Source: Pseudomonas cedrina subsp. cedrina
GTDB taxonomy: Bacteria; Pseudomonadota; Gammaproteobacteria; Pseudomonadales; Pseudomonadaceae
Length of the DNA stretch: 64,000 bases
Assembly: GCF_001983175.1 (NCBI RefSeq)
Contig: NZ_MNPW01000011.1
Span: forward strand, 1-64,000
Direction of reading: 5' to 3'
Shown here: positions 32,791-41,849 of the stretch, in pieces
Layout: every line of letters starts with the position of its first letter
How positions within the stretch are numbered: the stretch's first letter is position 1
The notes under the pieces: generated by a model
What the model was told of the DNA's origin: nothing
Databases searched by the model: none
The model's input: only the letters and a program-made list of their open reading frames with translations
Translations under genes and position numbers: made by a program

Positions 32791-33749
32791 GCGCTGACCT
32801 TCTCGCCCAGGGTTTCGATGGCATACGCGGCACTGCAGAGGCCGTTGCCGGTCAAGCCAATCCGATCTATCAGGGCTTCGAGCGAGTCGGTATAAACGCC
32901 GATTTCGTTGTTGTCGCCCACGTCATGCAGGATCTCGCCGGCGTGAGGGAAATCCAGCATCGCAAACACACTGGACCAGGCGCCCATTTCGTTGTTGGCG
33001 AACATCTGCACCGTGCGCAGGATGATCGAGCGCAGGTACTCGCGTTCCTTGCGGCCCAGGCCACGGACGATGTCGGACGCGACGAAGCTGAAGACGCTGG
33101 AGTGGCTCCACTCGTCCATGGCGTGGGTACGCGTGACCTCATGGCACACCGCCTGGATGCTGCTGTCTTCGGCCATGGTCTTGAGGTAATCGGTGATCAG
33201 CGTTTCGCTGGCGCATGCGACACCGAAGCGGGTCAGGCGGCGCTCCCATTCGGCGGTGCAGTTGGCCAGCAGGGCCTGGCGCCAGGTCACCAGGTTGAAA
33301 GTACTGAAATCCAGCGGGGTCAGTTTGCGCATGTCATAGATATAGTTGCAGGCCATGATCGACATGCGCGTGTGCAGGGCTTCGTCGAGCAATGCCTGGG
33401 ACATCACATCCTGCAGCAGGGCGCGGTTGTTGCTCGGCGGCGGAGTCTTGATGATGTCCTCGCAGGCAGGCACGACCACATCGCATTCAATGTAGATGGT
33501 CTTGAGGTTGTAGATGCCCCAGGCGTAGGACAGGCATTTGGATTGCAGGCCCTGGGGGGCTTCGAGCCAGGCCTGGTGGTCACGAAACGGTAGCAGGGAC
33601 AGGCTGAAGTCGTGCTTGTCGGCATCGAAGGCCAGACCCCGGTAGTTCGGTTGCGGGTTGTTGACGGCGGCGCGGGTTTTCCAGAGCGTGGAGAGTTTGG
33701 CCAACATGTTTTCTACCGCGTCATCGGTACCACAGTTCAAACGTTCCAT
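32787..33749 (-). CDS. AurF/CmlI-family diiron N-oxygenase
   Basis: A 320-residue AurF-family protein; these enzymes use a diiron centre and O2 to oxidise an amine stepwise to hydroxylamine, nitroso or nitro. All ligands can be matched to AurF: E88 (IYIECD), E123 and H126 (LLDEALHTR), E182 (ASETLI), and the diagnostic H-x3-E-x2-H at H209/E213/H216 (THAMDEWSHS). So it looks catalytically intact. First gene of the left arm, divergent from the SHMT-like gene across 438 bp. The substrate is unknown; the surrounding PLP enzymes suggest an amino acid or amine. Confidence 0.87.
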   Translation of the reverse strand: MERLNCGTDDAVENMLAKLSTLWKTRAAVNNPQPNYRGLAFDADKHDFSLSLLPFRDHQAWLEAPQGLQSKCLSYAWGIYNLKTIYIECDVVVPACEDIIKTPPPSNNRALLQDVMSQALLDEALHTRMSIMACNYIYDMRKLTPLDFSTFNLVTWRQALLANCTAEWERRLTRFGVACASETLITDYLKTMAEDSSIQAVCHEVTRTHAMDEWSHSSVFSFVASDIVRGLGRKEREYLRSIILRTVQMFANNEMGAWSSVFAMLDFPHAGEILHDVGDNNEIGVYTDSLEALIDRIGLTGNGLCSAAYAIETLGEKVSA

Positions 33750-34187
33750 GTTTTAACTCCAAGGAAATCAGCGATTGGTGTTTGGGTTTACCGTGCAGTC
33801 CTTGCAAAAATAACGGGCCCGCACAAGCGGGAGTGCAGCGTGATAAATGCGGGACGGAGCCCTTCAAGTCTGCGGCAAAAAAGCGCCAGTGTTATTGCGC
33901 CAGATCACTTGAATGCCACCTGTGGCGCCATGAAACCTGTGTGATGAGCGTGGCAAAACCGGCGCAGAGCTTAATAAGGCGACGGTCTTGCGCGGTAGTC
34001 CATTGCCGGTGAATCTGCCAGACCACTTTGATGGGCTGTACTTTCTCCGCGCCTGCCCGTGCAGCCCGTGTGGCGGTGGAGTCGAGCGCAGTGGTCTGCA
34101 ACGCAGAAGCGAACTGGTATGACTGGCCGCTGCGCGGGCGGCTAGGGTAGGGCGATGTTTTATCGGATGTTTACACAGGGAGTGACC
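33750..34187. other. Divergent intergenic region of the N-oxygenase/PLP cluster
   Basis: 438 bp separating the two arms of the cluster. It must hold both promoters. No strong palindrome or recognised operator was seen, and the short frame at 33892-34101 (minus) has no clear ribosome site or family. A MocR site pair would be expected here or at 37181-37314, but none was identified by eye. Confidence 0.5.
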
Positions 34188-35486
34188 ATGCCGCATTTCG
34201 CTTATCGAGAGGGCCATGCGCTGCCAGGGGTCAGTGGCGTTGCGCTGCCCCAGGTGGACGCTGAGGTGTGGCGCGCCATCGACGCTGAGCGCCAGCGTCA
34301 GATGCGGTCCATCGAACTGATTGCCGCCGAAAATGTAGTCAGTCGTGCGGTGCTCGAGGCCCAGGGGTCGGTACTGACTAACAAATATGCCGAAGGCTAT
34401 CCAGGGCGTCGTTATTACGCCGGTTGCTGCAATGTCGATGCGATTGAAGCACTCGGCATCGAGCGGGCCAGGCAGTTGTTCAACTGTGCCTATGCCAACC
34501 TGCAACCCCATTCGGGCAGCCAGGCCAACCAGGCCGTGTTTCTGGCTTTGCTGGCACCCGGGGACAAGATCCTCGGCCTGGACCTCAAGTCCGGCGGGCA
34601 CCTGTCCCATGGTGCGGCGTTCAATTTGTCCGGGCGCTGGTTCCAGGCCCTCAGCTATGGCGTGCACTCGGGAACCCATCGGGTCGACATGGATCAGGTC
34701 GAGCGGATCGCCCGGCAAGAACGCCCGCGGCTGATCATCGCAGGGGCATCGGCGTATTCACGGGCGTTGGACTTCGCGCGGTTTCGTGCGATTGCCGATG
34801 AGGTGGGTGCGTTCCTGATGGCCGACATCGCCCATGTCGCCGGGCTCGTCGCGGGTGGGGCGTATCCGTCGCCGGTGCCGTTCGCCCACGTCACGACCCT
34901 GAGCACCCATGCCACGTTGCGCGGCCCGCGCGGCGGGATGATCCTGAGCAACGAGCAGGCCATTGCGCAGAAGATCAACGCGGCGGTGTTCCCCGGCCTG
35001 CAGGGCGCCGCACTGATGCACACCCTCGCGGCCAAGGCCGTGGCGCTGGGTGAGGCACTGCAACCGGCGTTCAGCGTTTATGCCCACGCGGTGGTCGCCA
35101 ATGCCCAGGCGTTGTGCGGCCGTCTGGCGGAAGGGGGACTGTCTGTGGTGTCGGGCGGCACCGACTGTCACCTGGGGGTGATCGACCTGCGGCCCTGGGG
35201 GCTGGTGGGGAATGTTGCCGAGCGTGCGCTGGAGGCAATCGGCATTACCGTCAATAAAAACGTGGTGCCCGGCGACGAGGTCAAGCCCACCGTGACGTCC
35301 GGTATACGTCTGGGCAGTGCGGCGTGCACATCACGTGGCATGGGCGTGGATGAATTCAGGGAGATCGGCGACATGATTCTGGCCATGCTGGGTGGCGTGC
35401 GCAGTGGTGCCCTCGACGCCCGCACTGAATGCTCGATTCGTGAAGGCATCAGCGACCTGACCAAGCGTTTCAGATTGCCGTATTAA
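34188..35486 (+). CDS. SHMT-family protein lacking the PLP lysine
   Basis: A 432-residue homologue of serine hydroxymethyltransferase along its whole length: IELIAAENVVSRAVLEAQGS, LTNKYAEGYPGRRYYAGC, QPHSGSQAN, SGGHLSHGA, MADIAHVAGLVAGG and TSGIRLGSAA are all present. The Schiff-base lysine of the THKTLRGPRGG motif is Ala here (THATLRGPRGG; A242, codon GCC at 34911-34913), and the preceding TTTT run is TTLST. An AAG/AAA to GCC change is not a single error. The enzyme should bind PLP poorly or only as an amino-acid aldimine, so a new role is likely. ATG 34188 has AGGGAG upstream. A normal SHMT lies at the far end of the cluster. Confidence 0.9.
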   Translation: MPHFAYREGHALPGVSGVALPQVDAEVWRAIDAERQRQMRSIELIAAENVVSRAVLEAQGSVLTNKYAEGYPGRRYYAGCCNVDAIEALGIERARQLFNCAYANLQPHSGSQANQAVFLALLAPGDKILGLDLKSGGHLSHGAAFNLSGRWFQALSYGVHSGTHRVDMDQVERIARQERPRLIIAGASAYSRALDFARFRAIADEVGAFLMADIAHVAGLVAGGAYPSPVPFAHVTTLSTHATLRGPRGGMILSNEQAIAQKINAAVFPGLQGAALMHTLAAKAVALGEALQPAFSVYAHAVVANAQALCGRLAEGGLSVVSGGTDCHLGVIDLRPWGLVGNVAERALEAIGITVNKNVVPGDEVKPTVTSGIRLGSAACTSRGMGVDEFREIGDMILAMLGGVRSGALDARTECSIREGISDLTKRFRLPY

Positions 35487-35513
35487 CCGTCCGTGGTTTT
35501 CGAAGGAGTTCCA

Positions 35514-35687
35514 ATGCCCGGCATCATCCCGACTGGCCGACTGAAGGCCACTTGCAAATCACGGTCCGGGCCGACTGTCGTTGCCCAGCCGCAACCGGTC
35601 ATCACGGTATACCCCAGCCCGCCCAGGCGTGCGCTGCTGGCCGCCCGGGCCCTGTACCTGTTGATGAACTACGCGCTGGGCCATTAG
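35514..35687 (+). CDS. Small ORF (57 residues) in the PLP cluster
   Basis: A short gene with a strong ribosome site (AAGGAG, 5 nt before ATG) starting 27 bp after the SHMT-like stop. The product is basic in its first half (GRLKATCKSRSG) and ends in a hydrophobic-aromatic stretch (RRALLAARALYLLMNYALGH). No family recognised. It could be a small subunit, a short membrane-anchored peptide or a remnant. Its last 4 bp overlap the end of the convergent MocR gene. Translation is supported by the ribosome site only. Confidence 0.5.
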   Translation: MPGIIPTGRLKATCKSRSGPTVVAQPQPVITVYPSPPRRALLAARALYLLMNYALGH

Positions 35688-37180
35688 ATTTTCAGGGCAT
35701 TGGACAGGCGCAACATGGCGGCTTCGATTTCATACGCAGTCAGGGAGGAGTAGCCCAGCAGCCAGCCCTGTTGCTTCGGCTCGCCTGCGTACAAACCGCT
35801 GAGGCCCGACAGTTGCACGCCAGCGGCGGCGGCCTGACGGATGGTTTTTTCCTCGGTCCATCCGGCCTTGAGCACACAGGGAATCTGCAACCCGCCCGGC
35901 GGAAGCTCGGCAGTCACCACCGCGCTCAAGTACTTGCCGATGGCCTCGTGCATGATCGAGCGTCGTCCGGCATACAGCTTGCGCATGGCGCGCACATGCG
36001 CATTGTAGTGGCCGTCTTCCATGAAGCGCGCCAGGGTCAGTTGCAGGGTTTGCGGGGTGTGGCCATCCATCATGCTGCGCGCATAGGCAAAAGGCTTGAC
36101 CAGCTCGGGGGGCAGCACCATGTACCCCATGCGCAGCCCGGGGTAAAGGGTCTTGCTGAACGTGCCGATGTAGAGCGTGCGCTGGTACTTGTCCAGGCCT
36201 TGCACGCACGCCGTGGGTTGCCCGTCGTAATGGAACTCGCTGTCGTAGTCATCCTCGATGATCCACTTGCCTTTTTGCGCCGCCCAATTGATCAATTCAA
36301 GACGCCGCTCCAGCGGCAACGTCGCGCCGGTGGGGTATTGGTGCGAGGGCGTGACATACACGCAATGGGCGCCGCTGCGGTCGGCGTACAGCAGGTCGGT
36401 GCGGATGCCGCACTCGTCGACATCAATCGGCAGCACCTTGGTTTCGGCAATTTCGAAGGCCTTGCGCGCGCCGTAATAGCCGGGGTTTTCCAGCAGGATC
36501 GGCTTGCCGGCGTCCACCAGCAACTGCGCGCACAAGTACAGCGCCTGACGCGTACTGCTCAAGACCAGCACTTGGTCGGGGGAGCATTTGGCGCCGCGCT
36601 CCAGGTTCAGGTAGGTGGCAATGGCTTTGCGCAGTGGCTCGGCCCCTTGTGGGTCGCCATGCAGCAGCACGTTCGCGCGATAGTCCTTCATGACCTGACG
36701 CTGCAAACGCTCCCAGACATCCGTCGGGAAGCTGCGGGTTTCCGGCAGGCCGGTGGCGAATGCCTTGATTACTTGCTGATCGCGCACGCCGCCAGTGTCG
36801 AAGATCATCCGCCCGCGTTGGCTTAGTTCGGCGCCCGGCGCAGCAACGCTGCTCCTGGCTTCCTGAGCCTTTGGGCGTCGGCGGCCTGCGCCGCGCAATT
36901 GAACGCCCACTGTGTCGCAGACGTAACTGCCGGCGCCTTCGCGACGCACGATAAATCCATCCCGATGCAACTGCACATAGGCGTTCTCAACGGTGTCGCG
37001 GGCGCAGCCCAGTGACTTGGACAGCACTCGCGTGGCGGGCAGTTTCAAGCCCGGGCCCAGGGCGCCATCGAGGATCAGCGCACGCAGCGCGCGCTGGATC
37101 CGCTGGTGCAGATCCAGCAGCTCAAACTCAACGTCATTGAGGCGCATCTTCAGGGTTTCCAGCTCGAAGGTTTTTGCCAT
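35684..37180 (-). CDS. MocR-type regulator of the PLP cluster
   Basis: A 498-residue MocR/PdxR-type protein: N-terminal winged helix (about 22-85, GLKLPATRVLSKSLGCARDT), an ~45-residue linker, then an aminotransferase domain with PLP lysine K343 (GTFSKTLYPGLRMGY) and D310-D311-x-D-S-E-F nearby. PdxR-like members sense PLP and switch on PLP synthesis genes; others sense PLP adducts such as GABA or taurine. It sits between the two plus-strand gene groups and is divergent from serC (134 bp gap), so it probably controls the cluster. Unlike the gene at 3117-4511 it is full length for the subfamily. Confidence 0.88.
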   Translation of the reverse strand: MAKTFELETLKMRLNDVEFELLDLHQRIQRALRALILDGALGPGLKLPATRVLSKSLGCARDTVENAYVQLHRDGFIVRREGAGSYVCDTVGVQLRGAGRRRPKAQEARSSVAAPGAELSQRGRMIFDTGGVRDQQVIKAFATGLPETRSFPTDVWERLQRQVMKDYRANVLLHGDPQGAEPLRKAIATYLNLERGAKCSPDQVLVLSSTRQALYLCAQLLVDAGKPILLENPGYYGARKAFEIAETKVLPIDVDECGIRTDLLYADRSGAHCVYVTPSHQYPTGATLPLERRLELINWAAQKGKWIIEDDYDSEFHYDGQPTACVQGLDKYQRTLYIGTFSKTLYPGLRMGYMVLPPELVKPFAYARSMMDGHTPQTLQLTLARFMEDGHYNAHVRAMRKLYAGRRSIMHEAIGKYLSAVVTAELPPGGLQIPCVLKAGWTEEKTIRQAAAAGVQLSGLSGLYAGEPKQQGWLLGYSSLTAYEIEAAMLRLSNALKI

Positions 37181-37314
37181 GCGGTCTGCTCTACTTCCAT
37201 GGATTGGCAGGTATTGGCAGGCCAGTCTATCCGTAGACTCTGGCCCTCGCCACCCCAGGCATTACCTCGGTGATTCGATCTGGGGCGAGCGTTCATGAAC
37301 AGGAGTTACTCGAC

Positions 37315-38397
37315 ATGGCTCGGTCACACAACTTCAGCGCAGGCCCCACCGCGGTGCCGTTGGATGTTCTCACGCAGGCGCATGAGGAGTTTTTCGATTT
37401 TGCCGGCACCGGTATGTCCGTGATGGAAATCAGCCACCGTTCACAGGTGTTCATGACGGTGGCCCGCGAGGCCGAGCGAGACCTGCGCGACATCCTCGGG
37501 GTGCCACCCGCCTACAAAGTGCTGTTCCTGCAAGGAGGCGCCTCGTTGCAGTTTGCGCAAGTGCCAATGAACCTGATCGGCGACAAACGCTCGGCGGACT
37601 ACTTGCACACCGGCCTCTGGTCGGGCAAGGCGATCGAGGCTGGGCGGCGTTACTGCGACGTGCGCGTGGTTGCCAGTGCCCACGCATCCGGGTTCGACCG
37701 CGTCCCTCCCGCCTCGGAGTGGCGCCTGGACCCCAACGCCGCGTACTTGCACTACACCGAGAATGAAACCGTGCACGGGGTGCAGTTCACCGACACGCCC
37801 ACGAGCGAAACGCCGTTAGTGTGCGATGCCTGTTCAAGCCTGCTGTCCAAGCCGATCGACATCGCCCGGCATGGGCTGGTGTATGCCGCCGCGCAGAAAA
37901 ACATGGGCGTGGCCGGGTTGACGGTGGTCATCGTCGACCCGGCGCTTCTGGAACGCTCCCATGCCTTCACCCCGGACATTCTCAACTACGCGCGCATCAG
38001 TGACGCGCAGTCGATGCTCAATACTCCGGCGACGTTCCCCTGGTACCTCACCGGCCTGACGCTCAAGTGGATCAAGCACAGTGGCGGCCTGCAGGTCCTG
38101 CACCAGCGCAACCAGGCCAAGGCACGAATGCTGTACCGCGCGATTGATGGGAGTGACGGGTTTTATCGCAACCCTGTGCAGTTACCGTACCGCTCTATCA
38201 ACAACGTGCCCTTCCGGCTGGCCGAAGCGGCGCTGGAGAAGGTTTTTTTGCGGCGCGCCGAGCAGGCAGGCCTCAATGGTCTCAAGGGCCACGCCAGCGT
38301 CGGTGGCCTGCGCGCCAGCCTCTACAACGCCGTGTCGGTGCAGGCGGTACAAGCGTTGTGCGACTTCATGAACACGTTTGCCCGCGAGCATGGCTGA
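37315..38397 (+). CDS. serC: Phosphoserine/4-phosphohydroxythreonine aminotransferase (SerC)
   Basis: A 360-residue SerC family protein with the standard start HNFSAGPTAVPLDVL, the PLP lysine K195 in AAAQKNMGVAGLT, and MSVMEISHRS, NVPFRLAE, GLRASLYNAV. SerC makes phosphoserine and, in the DXP-dependent PLP route, 4-phosphohydroxythreonine. The genome's housekeeping serC normally lies with pheA/aroF; this copy is in a specialised cluster, so it probably feeds a serine- or PLP-like intermediate to the pathway. AGGAG precedes ATG 37315 by 9 nt. First gene of the right operon. Confidence 0.9.
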   Translation: MARSHNFSAGPTAVPLDVLTQAHEEFFDFAGTGMSVMEISHRSQVFMTVAREAERDLRDILGVPPAYKVLFLQGGASLQFAQVPMNLIGDKRSADYLHTGLWSGKAIEAGRRYCDVRVVASAHASGFDRVPPASEWRLDPNAAYLHYTENETVHGVQFTDTPTSETPLVCDACSSLLSKPIDIARHGLVYAAAQKNMGVAGLTVVIVDPALLERSHAFTPDILNYARISDAQSMLNTPATFPWYLTGLTLKWIKHSGGLQVLHQRNQAKARMLYRAIDGSDGFYRNPVQLPYRSINNVPFRLAEAALEKVFLRRAEQAGLNGLKGHASVGGLRASLYNAVSVQAVQALCDFMNTFAREHG

Positions 38398-38521
38398 GCC
38401 GACCGCGAAAAGTGGTCTGGTCTGCTGCGTTAAAGCGTAGGGGTAGAACGTGCCATTCAACGGCTATAAATGACCGCTTATCCGCGGCCCGATACATCGC
38501 CCAGCAAGGAGCCAAGGCTTT

Positions 38522-39775
38522 ATGTCATCTACTCAATCCCTCTCGTCCCTGCGTCTGCGGGACCTGCTGCACCCGGTAGTCGCCGGGCTGATTTCGGTGA
38601 TCGTCAATTACGGCGGCACCTTCATCCTGGTGTTTCAGGCTGCCAAGGTCGCAGGGCTCAGCCCTGGTTTGACGGCGTCGTGGGTCTGGTCAGTGTCGAT
38701 CGGTGTCGGGGTGACCGGGCTATTGCTCAGTTGGGTGAGCCGCGAGCCGATCATCACCGCCTGGTCAACACCGGCAGCGGCCTTTTTGATCGTCGCCTTG
38801 GCGACCACCCCCTACGCCGAGGCCATCGGGGCGTACATGATTTCGGCGGCAGCGTTCGTGCTGCTGGGTGTGTCCGGCTATTTCGAGAAAGCCGTTCGCT
38901 TGATCCCGCCCGGTGTGGCGGCAGGCTTGTTGGGCGGCATCCTGCTGCAGTTCGGCATCGGTGCGTTCGCCAGCATGAGCATCGACCCGCTGTTGGTCGG
39001 GGTGTTGATCGGCGCCTATATCCTGTTCAAGCGCCTGAATGCGCGCTACGCAGTGGTCGGCATTCTGGTGCTCGGGCTTGGCTTTCTGCTGATGCAGGGG
39101 CGCGTGGACTTCTCGGGTCTGGCGCTGGAGTTCGCGACCCCGGTGTTCACCCGCCCTGAGTTCTCGGTCAATGCGTTGCTGAGCGTGGCGTTGCCGCTGT
39201 TTCTAATCACGCTCACCGGGCAATACATGCCCGGCATGCTGGTGCTGCGCAATGATGGTTTCAGCACCCGTGCCAACCCGATCCTCAGCGTGACCGGGCT
39301 GGGTTCTCTGCTGATGGCGCCGTTCGGTTCCCATGCCTTCAACCTTGCGGCGATCACTGCCGCCATCTGCACCGGCAAGGAAGCCTCTGAAGACCCGTCC
39401 AAGCGCTGGATCGCCGGCGTGGCTGCGGGCGTGTTCTACATTCTGGTGGGGGTTTTCGGCGTAACCCTGGCGGCGGTGTTCATGGCCTTCCCGGCAACGT
39501 TTATCACCACCCTGGCCGGGCTGGCTCTGTTGGGCACCCTCGGCGCCAGCCTGGCCAATGCCATGGCAGAGGTGAAATCGCGAGAGGCGTCGCTGATCAC
39601 TTTTCTGGCGTGCGCGGCCAATATCACGCTGCTGGGCATTGGTGGCGCGTTCTGGGGCCTGGTCATCGGCCTGGCGGCCTACGCCGTACTCAATGGGCAG
39701 TGGCCGCGTCGTGAAAACGCGACTGCCCGGCAGGCCGAGCCGGTGGCAATGCCCAGCAAAGGAGCGGCTAACTGA
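38522..39775 (+). CDS. BenE-family transporter
   Basis: A 417-residue inner-membrane protein of the benzoate:H+ symporter (BenE) family: NYGGTFILVFQAAKVAGLSP, AWSTPAAAFLIVALATTPYA and PFGSHAFNLAAITAAICTGK are family-like, with about twelve membrane spans. BenE relatives move benzoate and other aromatic acids, but several lie in unrelated clusters. Here it could export the product or import an aromatic precursor. Its TGA overlaps the next gene's ATG by one base (TGATG), so it is coupled to the YggS-type gene. Confidence 0.87.
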   Translation: MSSTQSLSSLRLRDLLHPVVAGLISVIVNYGGTFILVFQAAKVAGLSPGLTASWVWSVSIGVGVTGLLLSWVSREPIITAWSTPAAAFLIVALATTPYAEAIGAYMISAAAFVLLGVSGYFEKAVRLIPPGVAAGLLGGILLQFGIGAFASMSIDPLLVGVLIGAYILFKRLNARYAVVGILVLGLGFLLMQGRVDFSGLALEFATPVFTRPEFSVNALLSVALPLFLITLTGQYMPGMLVLRNDGFSTRANPILSVTGLGSLLMAPFGSHAFNLAAITAAICTGKEASEDPSKRWIAGVAAGVFYILVGVFGVTLAAVFMAFPATFITTLAGLALLGTLGASLANAMAEVKSREASLITFLACAANITLLGIGGAFWGLVIGLAAYAVLNGQWPRRENATARQAEPVAMPSKGAAN

Positions 39776-40620
39776 TGCCTGGTCAAATCGAAGACCTCAC
39801 TGCACTGCACGCGCGCCATGGCCGTTACCCCCAGGCCGACAGCGTCGAAGATTTCCGTCGCAACCTGGCTGCCGTGCAGCGACGCATTGTCGAGGCGTGC
39901 CGCCGGGTGGGGCGTGACCCGGCCGAGGTGCGGCTGCTGCCGGTCAGCAAGACCTTCGATGAAGCTCACCTGCGTCTGGCCTATGCCGCCGGTTGCCGCC
40001 TGCTGGGCGAGAACAAAGTGCAGGAAGCCCAGCGCAAGTGGCAAGCCATGACCGATCTGCAAGACCTGCAATGGTCTGTGATCGGTCACCTGCAGACCAA
40101 CAAGGCCAAGCAGGTGGCGCGCTTCGCCAGCGAGTTCCAGGCACTTGACAGCCTGCGGGTGGCCGAGGCGCTGGATAGCCGCCTGCGTATCGAAGGTCGG
40201 CAGATGGACGTATTCGTGCAGGTCAATACTTCCGGCGAAGCCAGCAAGTACGGGCTCGCACCCGTTGACGTGGCGGCTTTCGTGGCGGCCATGCCGGCGT
40301 TCCCGACACTGCGGGTGCGTGGGTTGATGACGCTGGCGCTGTTTTCGGCCGACGTGGGTCGAGTGCGCCCGTGCTTCGTTCGGCTGCATGAATTGCGCGA
40401 CCGCCTGCTTCAGAACGTTCCTGACGGGGTGTCGCTGCAGGCGCTGTCGATGGGCATGTCGGGTGATTTCGAAATCGCCATTGAAGAGGGCGCGACCGTG
40501 GTGCGCGTCGGACAGGCGATCTTCGGCGCCCGCGCCATGCCGGATGCGTACTACTGGCCGACCGCCGATACCCGCCCCCTCCGTGAAGACACGTTGTTGT
40601 CGATCACTCCCAGCCGTTGA
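39775..40620 (+). CDS. YggS/PLPBP-type PLP-binding protein
   Basis: A 281-residue protein of the alanine-racemase-N-fold YggS family, which binds PLP without known catalysis and maintains PLP homeostasis. K59 in LLPVSKTFDEAH is the PLP lysine; GENKVQEAQ, WSVIGHLQTNKAKQ, SGEASKYGL, GLMTLA and VRVGQAIFGAR are all there. An N-terminal extension of about 25 residues is present relative to E. coli YggS. The core copy in pseudomonads sits by pilT/proC, so this is an extra, cluster-specific paralogue, consistent with high PLP demand or a PLP-derived product. Confidence 0.88.
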   Translation: MPGQIEDLTALHARHGRYPQADSVEDFRRNLAAVQRRIVEACRRVGRDPAEVRLLPVSKTFDEAHLRLAYAAGCRLLGENKVQEAQRKWQAMTDLQDLQWSVIGHLQTNKAKQVARFASEFQALDSLRVAEALDSRLRIEGRQMDVFVQVNTSGEASKYGLAPVDVAAFVAAMPAFPTLRVRGLMTLALFSADVGRVRPCFVRLHELRDRLLQNVPDGVSLQALSMGMSGDFEIAIEEGATVVRVGQAIFGARAMPDAYYWPTADTRPLREDTLLSITPSR

Positions 40621-40642
40621 CCCCTCTACAGGAAGGCCCGCA

Positions 40643-41824
40643 ATGTCCGCTGCACCTGCTTACCTCATGCACACCTCAGCCCGGCAACCGGTTTCGTTCA
40701 GTCGGGGTCAAGGCGCTTCGCTGTGGGACACCGAGGGCGTTGAATACCTGGATGCCATCGCCGGAGTGGCGGTGACAAGCCTGGGGCATGCCAACCTCGA
40801 AATCGCGGCGGCCATCGCCGAGCAGACCACGCTGTTACTGCACACGACCAACCTGTTTCGCATCCCCTGGCAGGAGCAATTGGGCGAACGGCTGTGCCTG
40901 CTCTCGGGCATGCAGCGGGCGTTCTTCTGCAACTCCGGGGCGGAGGCCAACGAAGCCGCGCTCAAACTGGCGCGCCTGCACGCCAACGCCCGTCAGGTGG
41001 CTCAGCCGCAAGTGCTGGTGATGGACAACAGCTTTCACGGGCGCACCCTGGCGACCCTCGCGGCCACCGGCAACCCCGCCGTGCACCACGGCTTCGAGCC
41101 CTTGATGCCGGGCTTTGTGCGAGTACCGTACGACGACATCGAGGCGGTTCGCCGGGTTGCGGCGCAATCGCCCGGTATCGTCGCCGTGCTCGTCGAGCCG
41201 GTACAGGGGGAGGGGGGCGTGCACGCCGCCTCTGCGGGTTACCTGCAGGCGTTGCGTCAACTGTGCGACGAACACGATTGGCTGATGATGATCGATGAAG
41301 TGCAGACTGGCCTTGGCCGCACCGGTACCTGGTTCGGCTTTGAGCACGCGGGTATCGCGCCGGACGTCATTACCCTGGCCAAAGCGCTGGGCAACGGTTT
41401 TCCCATTGGCGCGTGCCTGGCACGGGGCAAGGCCGCCGAGCTGTTTTCCCCCGGTCACCATGCGTCCACGTTCGGCGGTAACCCGCTGGCGTGCCGCGTG
41501 GGCTGCACGGTGCTCGACATCATGCAGCGCGATCACATTCCGCAACGCGCTGCCGCTTCTGGCCAGCGCTTGTTGGCGGCCTTGAAACGGGCGCTGGGCA
41601 ACCACCCTGAGGTGGTGTCGGTTCGCGGCGTCGGCTTGATGATCGGCATCGAGCTCAATCGTGCGTGCGCCGAATTGGTCGGCCGGGCCCGTGAAGAACA
41701 GCGTCTGCTGATCACCGTCACGCGGGGTACCACCGTGCGCCTGTTGCCGCCGCTGATCTGCGATGACGCGCAAATCGATGACATTGCCGCGCGCATCACG
41801 CGCCTGCTGTCACCCGCCGCTTGA
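40643..41824 (+). CDS. Class III aminotransferase (ArgD-like)
   Basis: A 393-residue fold-type I class III aminotransferase closest in layout to acetylornithine aminotransferase: CNSGAEANEAALKLAR, DNSFHGRTLATLAATGNP, EPVQGEGGV, IDEVQTGLGRTG, and PLP lysine K247 in TLAKALGNGFPIGA. Start at 40643 has AGGAAGG about 7 nt upstream; the long upstream frame is out-of-frame readthrough of the YggS-type gene. The substrate is unlikely to be arginine-pathway ornithine here, given the neighbourhood. Gap to the YggS-type gene is 22 bp, to SHMT 25 bp. Confidence 0.9.
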   Translation: MSAAPAYLMHTSARQPVSFSRGQGASLWDTEGVEYLDAIAGVAVTSLGHANLEIAAAIAEQTTLLLHTTNLFRIPWQEQLGERLCLLSGMQRAFFCNSGAEANEAALKLARLHANARQVAQPQVLVMDNSFHGRTLATLAATGNPAVHHGFEPLMPGFVRVPYDDIEAVRRVAAQSPGIVAVLVEPVQGEGGVHAASAGYLQALRQLCDEHDWLMMIDEVQTGLGRTGTWFGFEHAGIAPDVITLAKALGNGFPIGACLARGKAAELFSPGHHASTFGGNPLACRVGCTVLDIMQRDHIPQRAAASGQRLLAALKRALGNHPEVVSVRGVGLMIGIELNRACAELVGRAREEQRLLITVTRGTTVRLLPPLICDDAQIDDIAARITRLLSPAA

Positions 41825-41849
41825 TTTCTTGCCCAAGGACACTGTGCAC

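Noticed and set aside
33892..34101. 69-codon minus-strand frame in the cluster's divergent gap
   Set aside because: No good ribosome site and no family; it lies where promoters are required. Probably chance.
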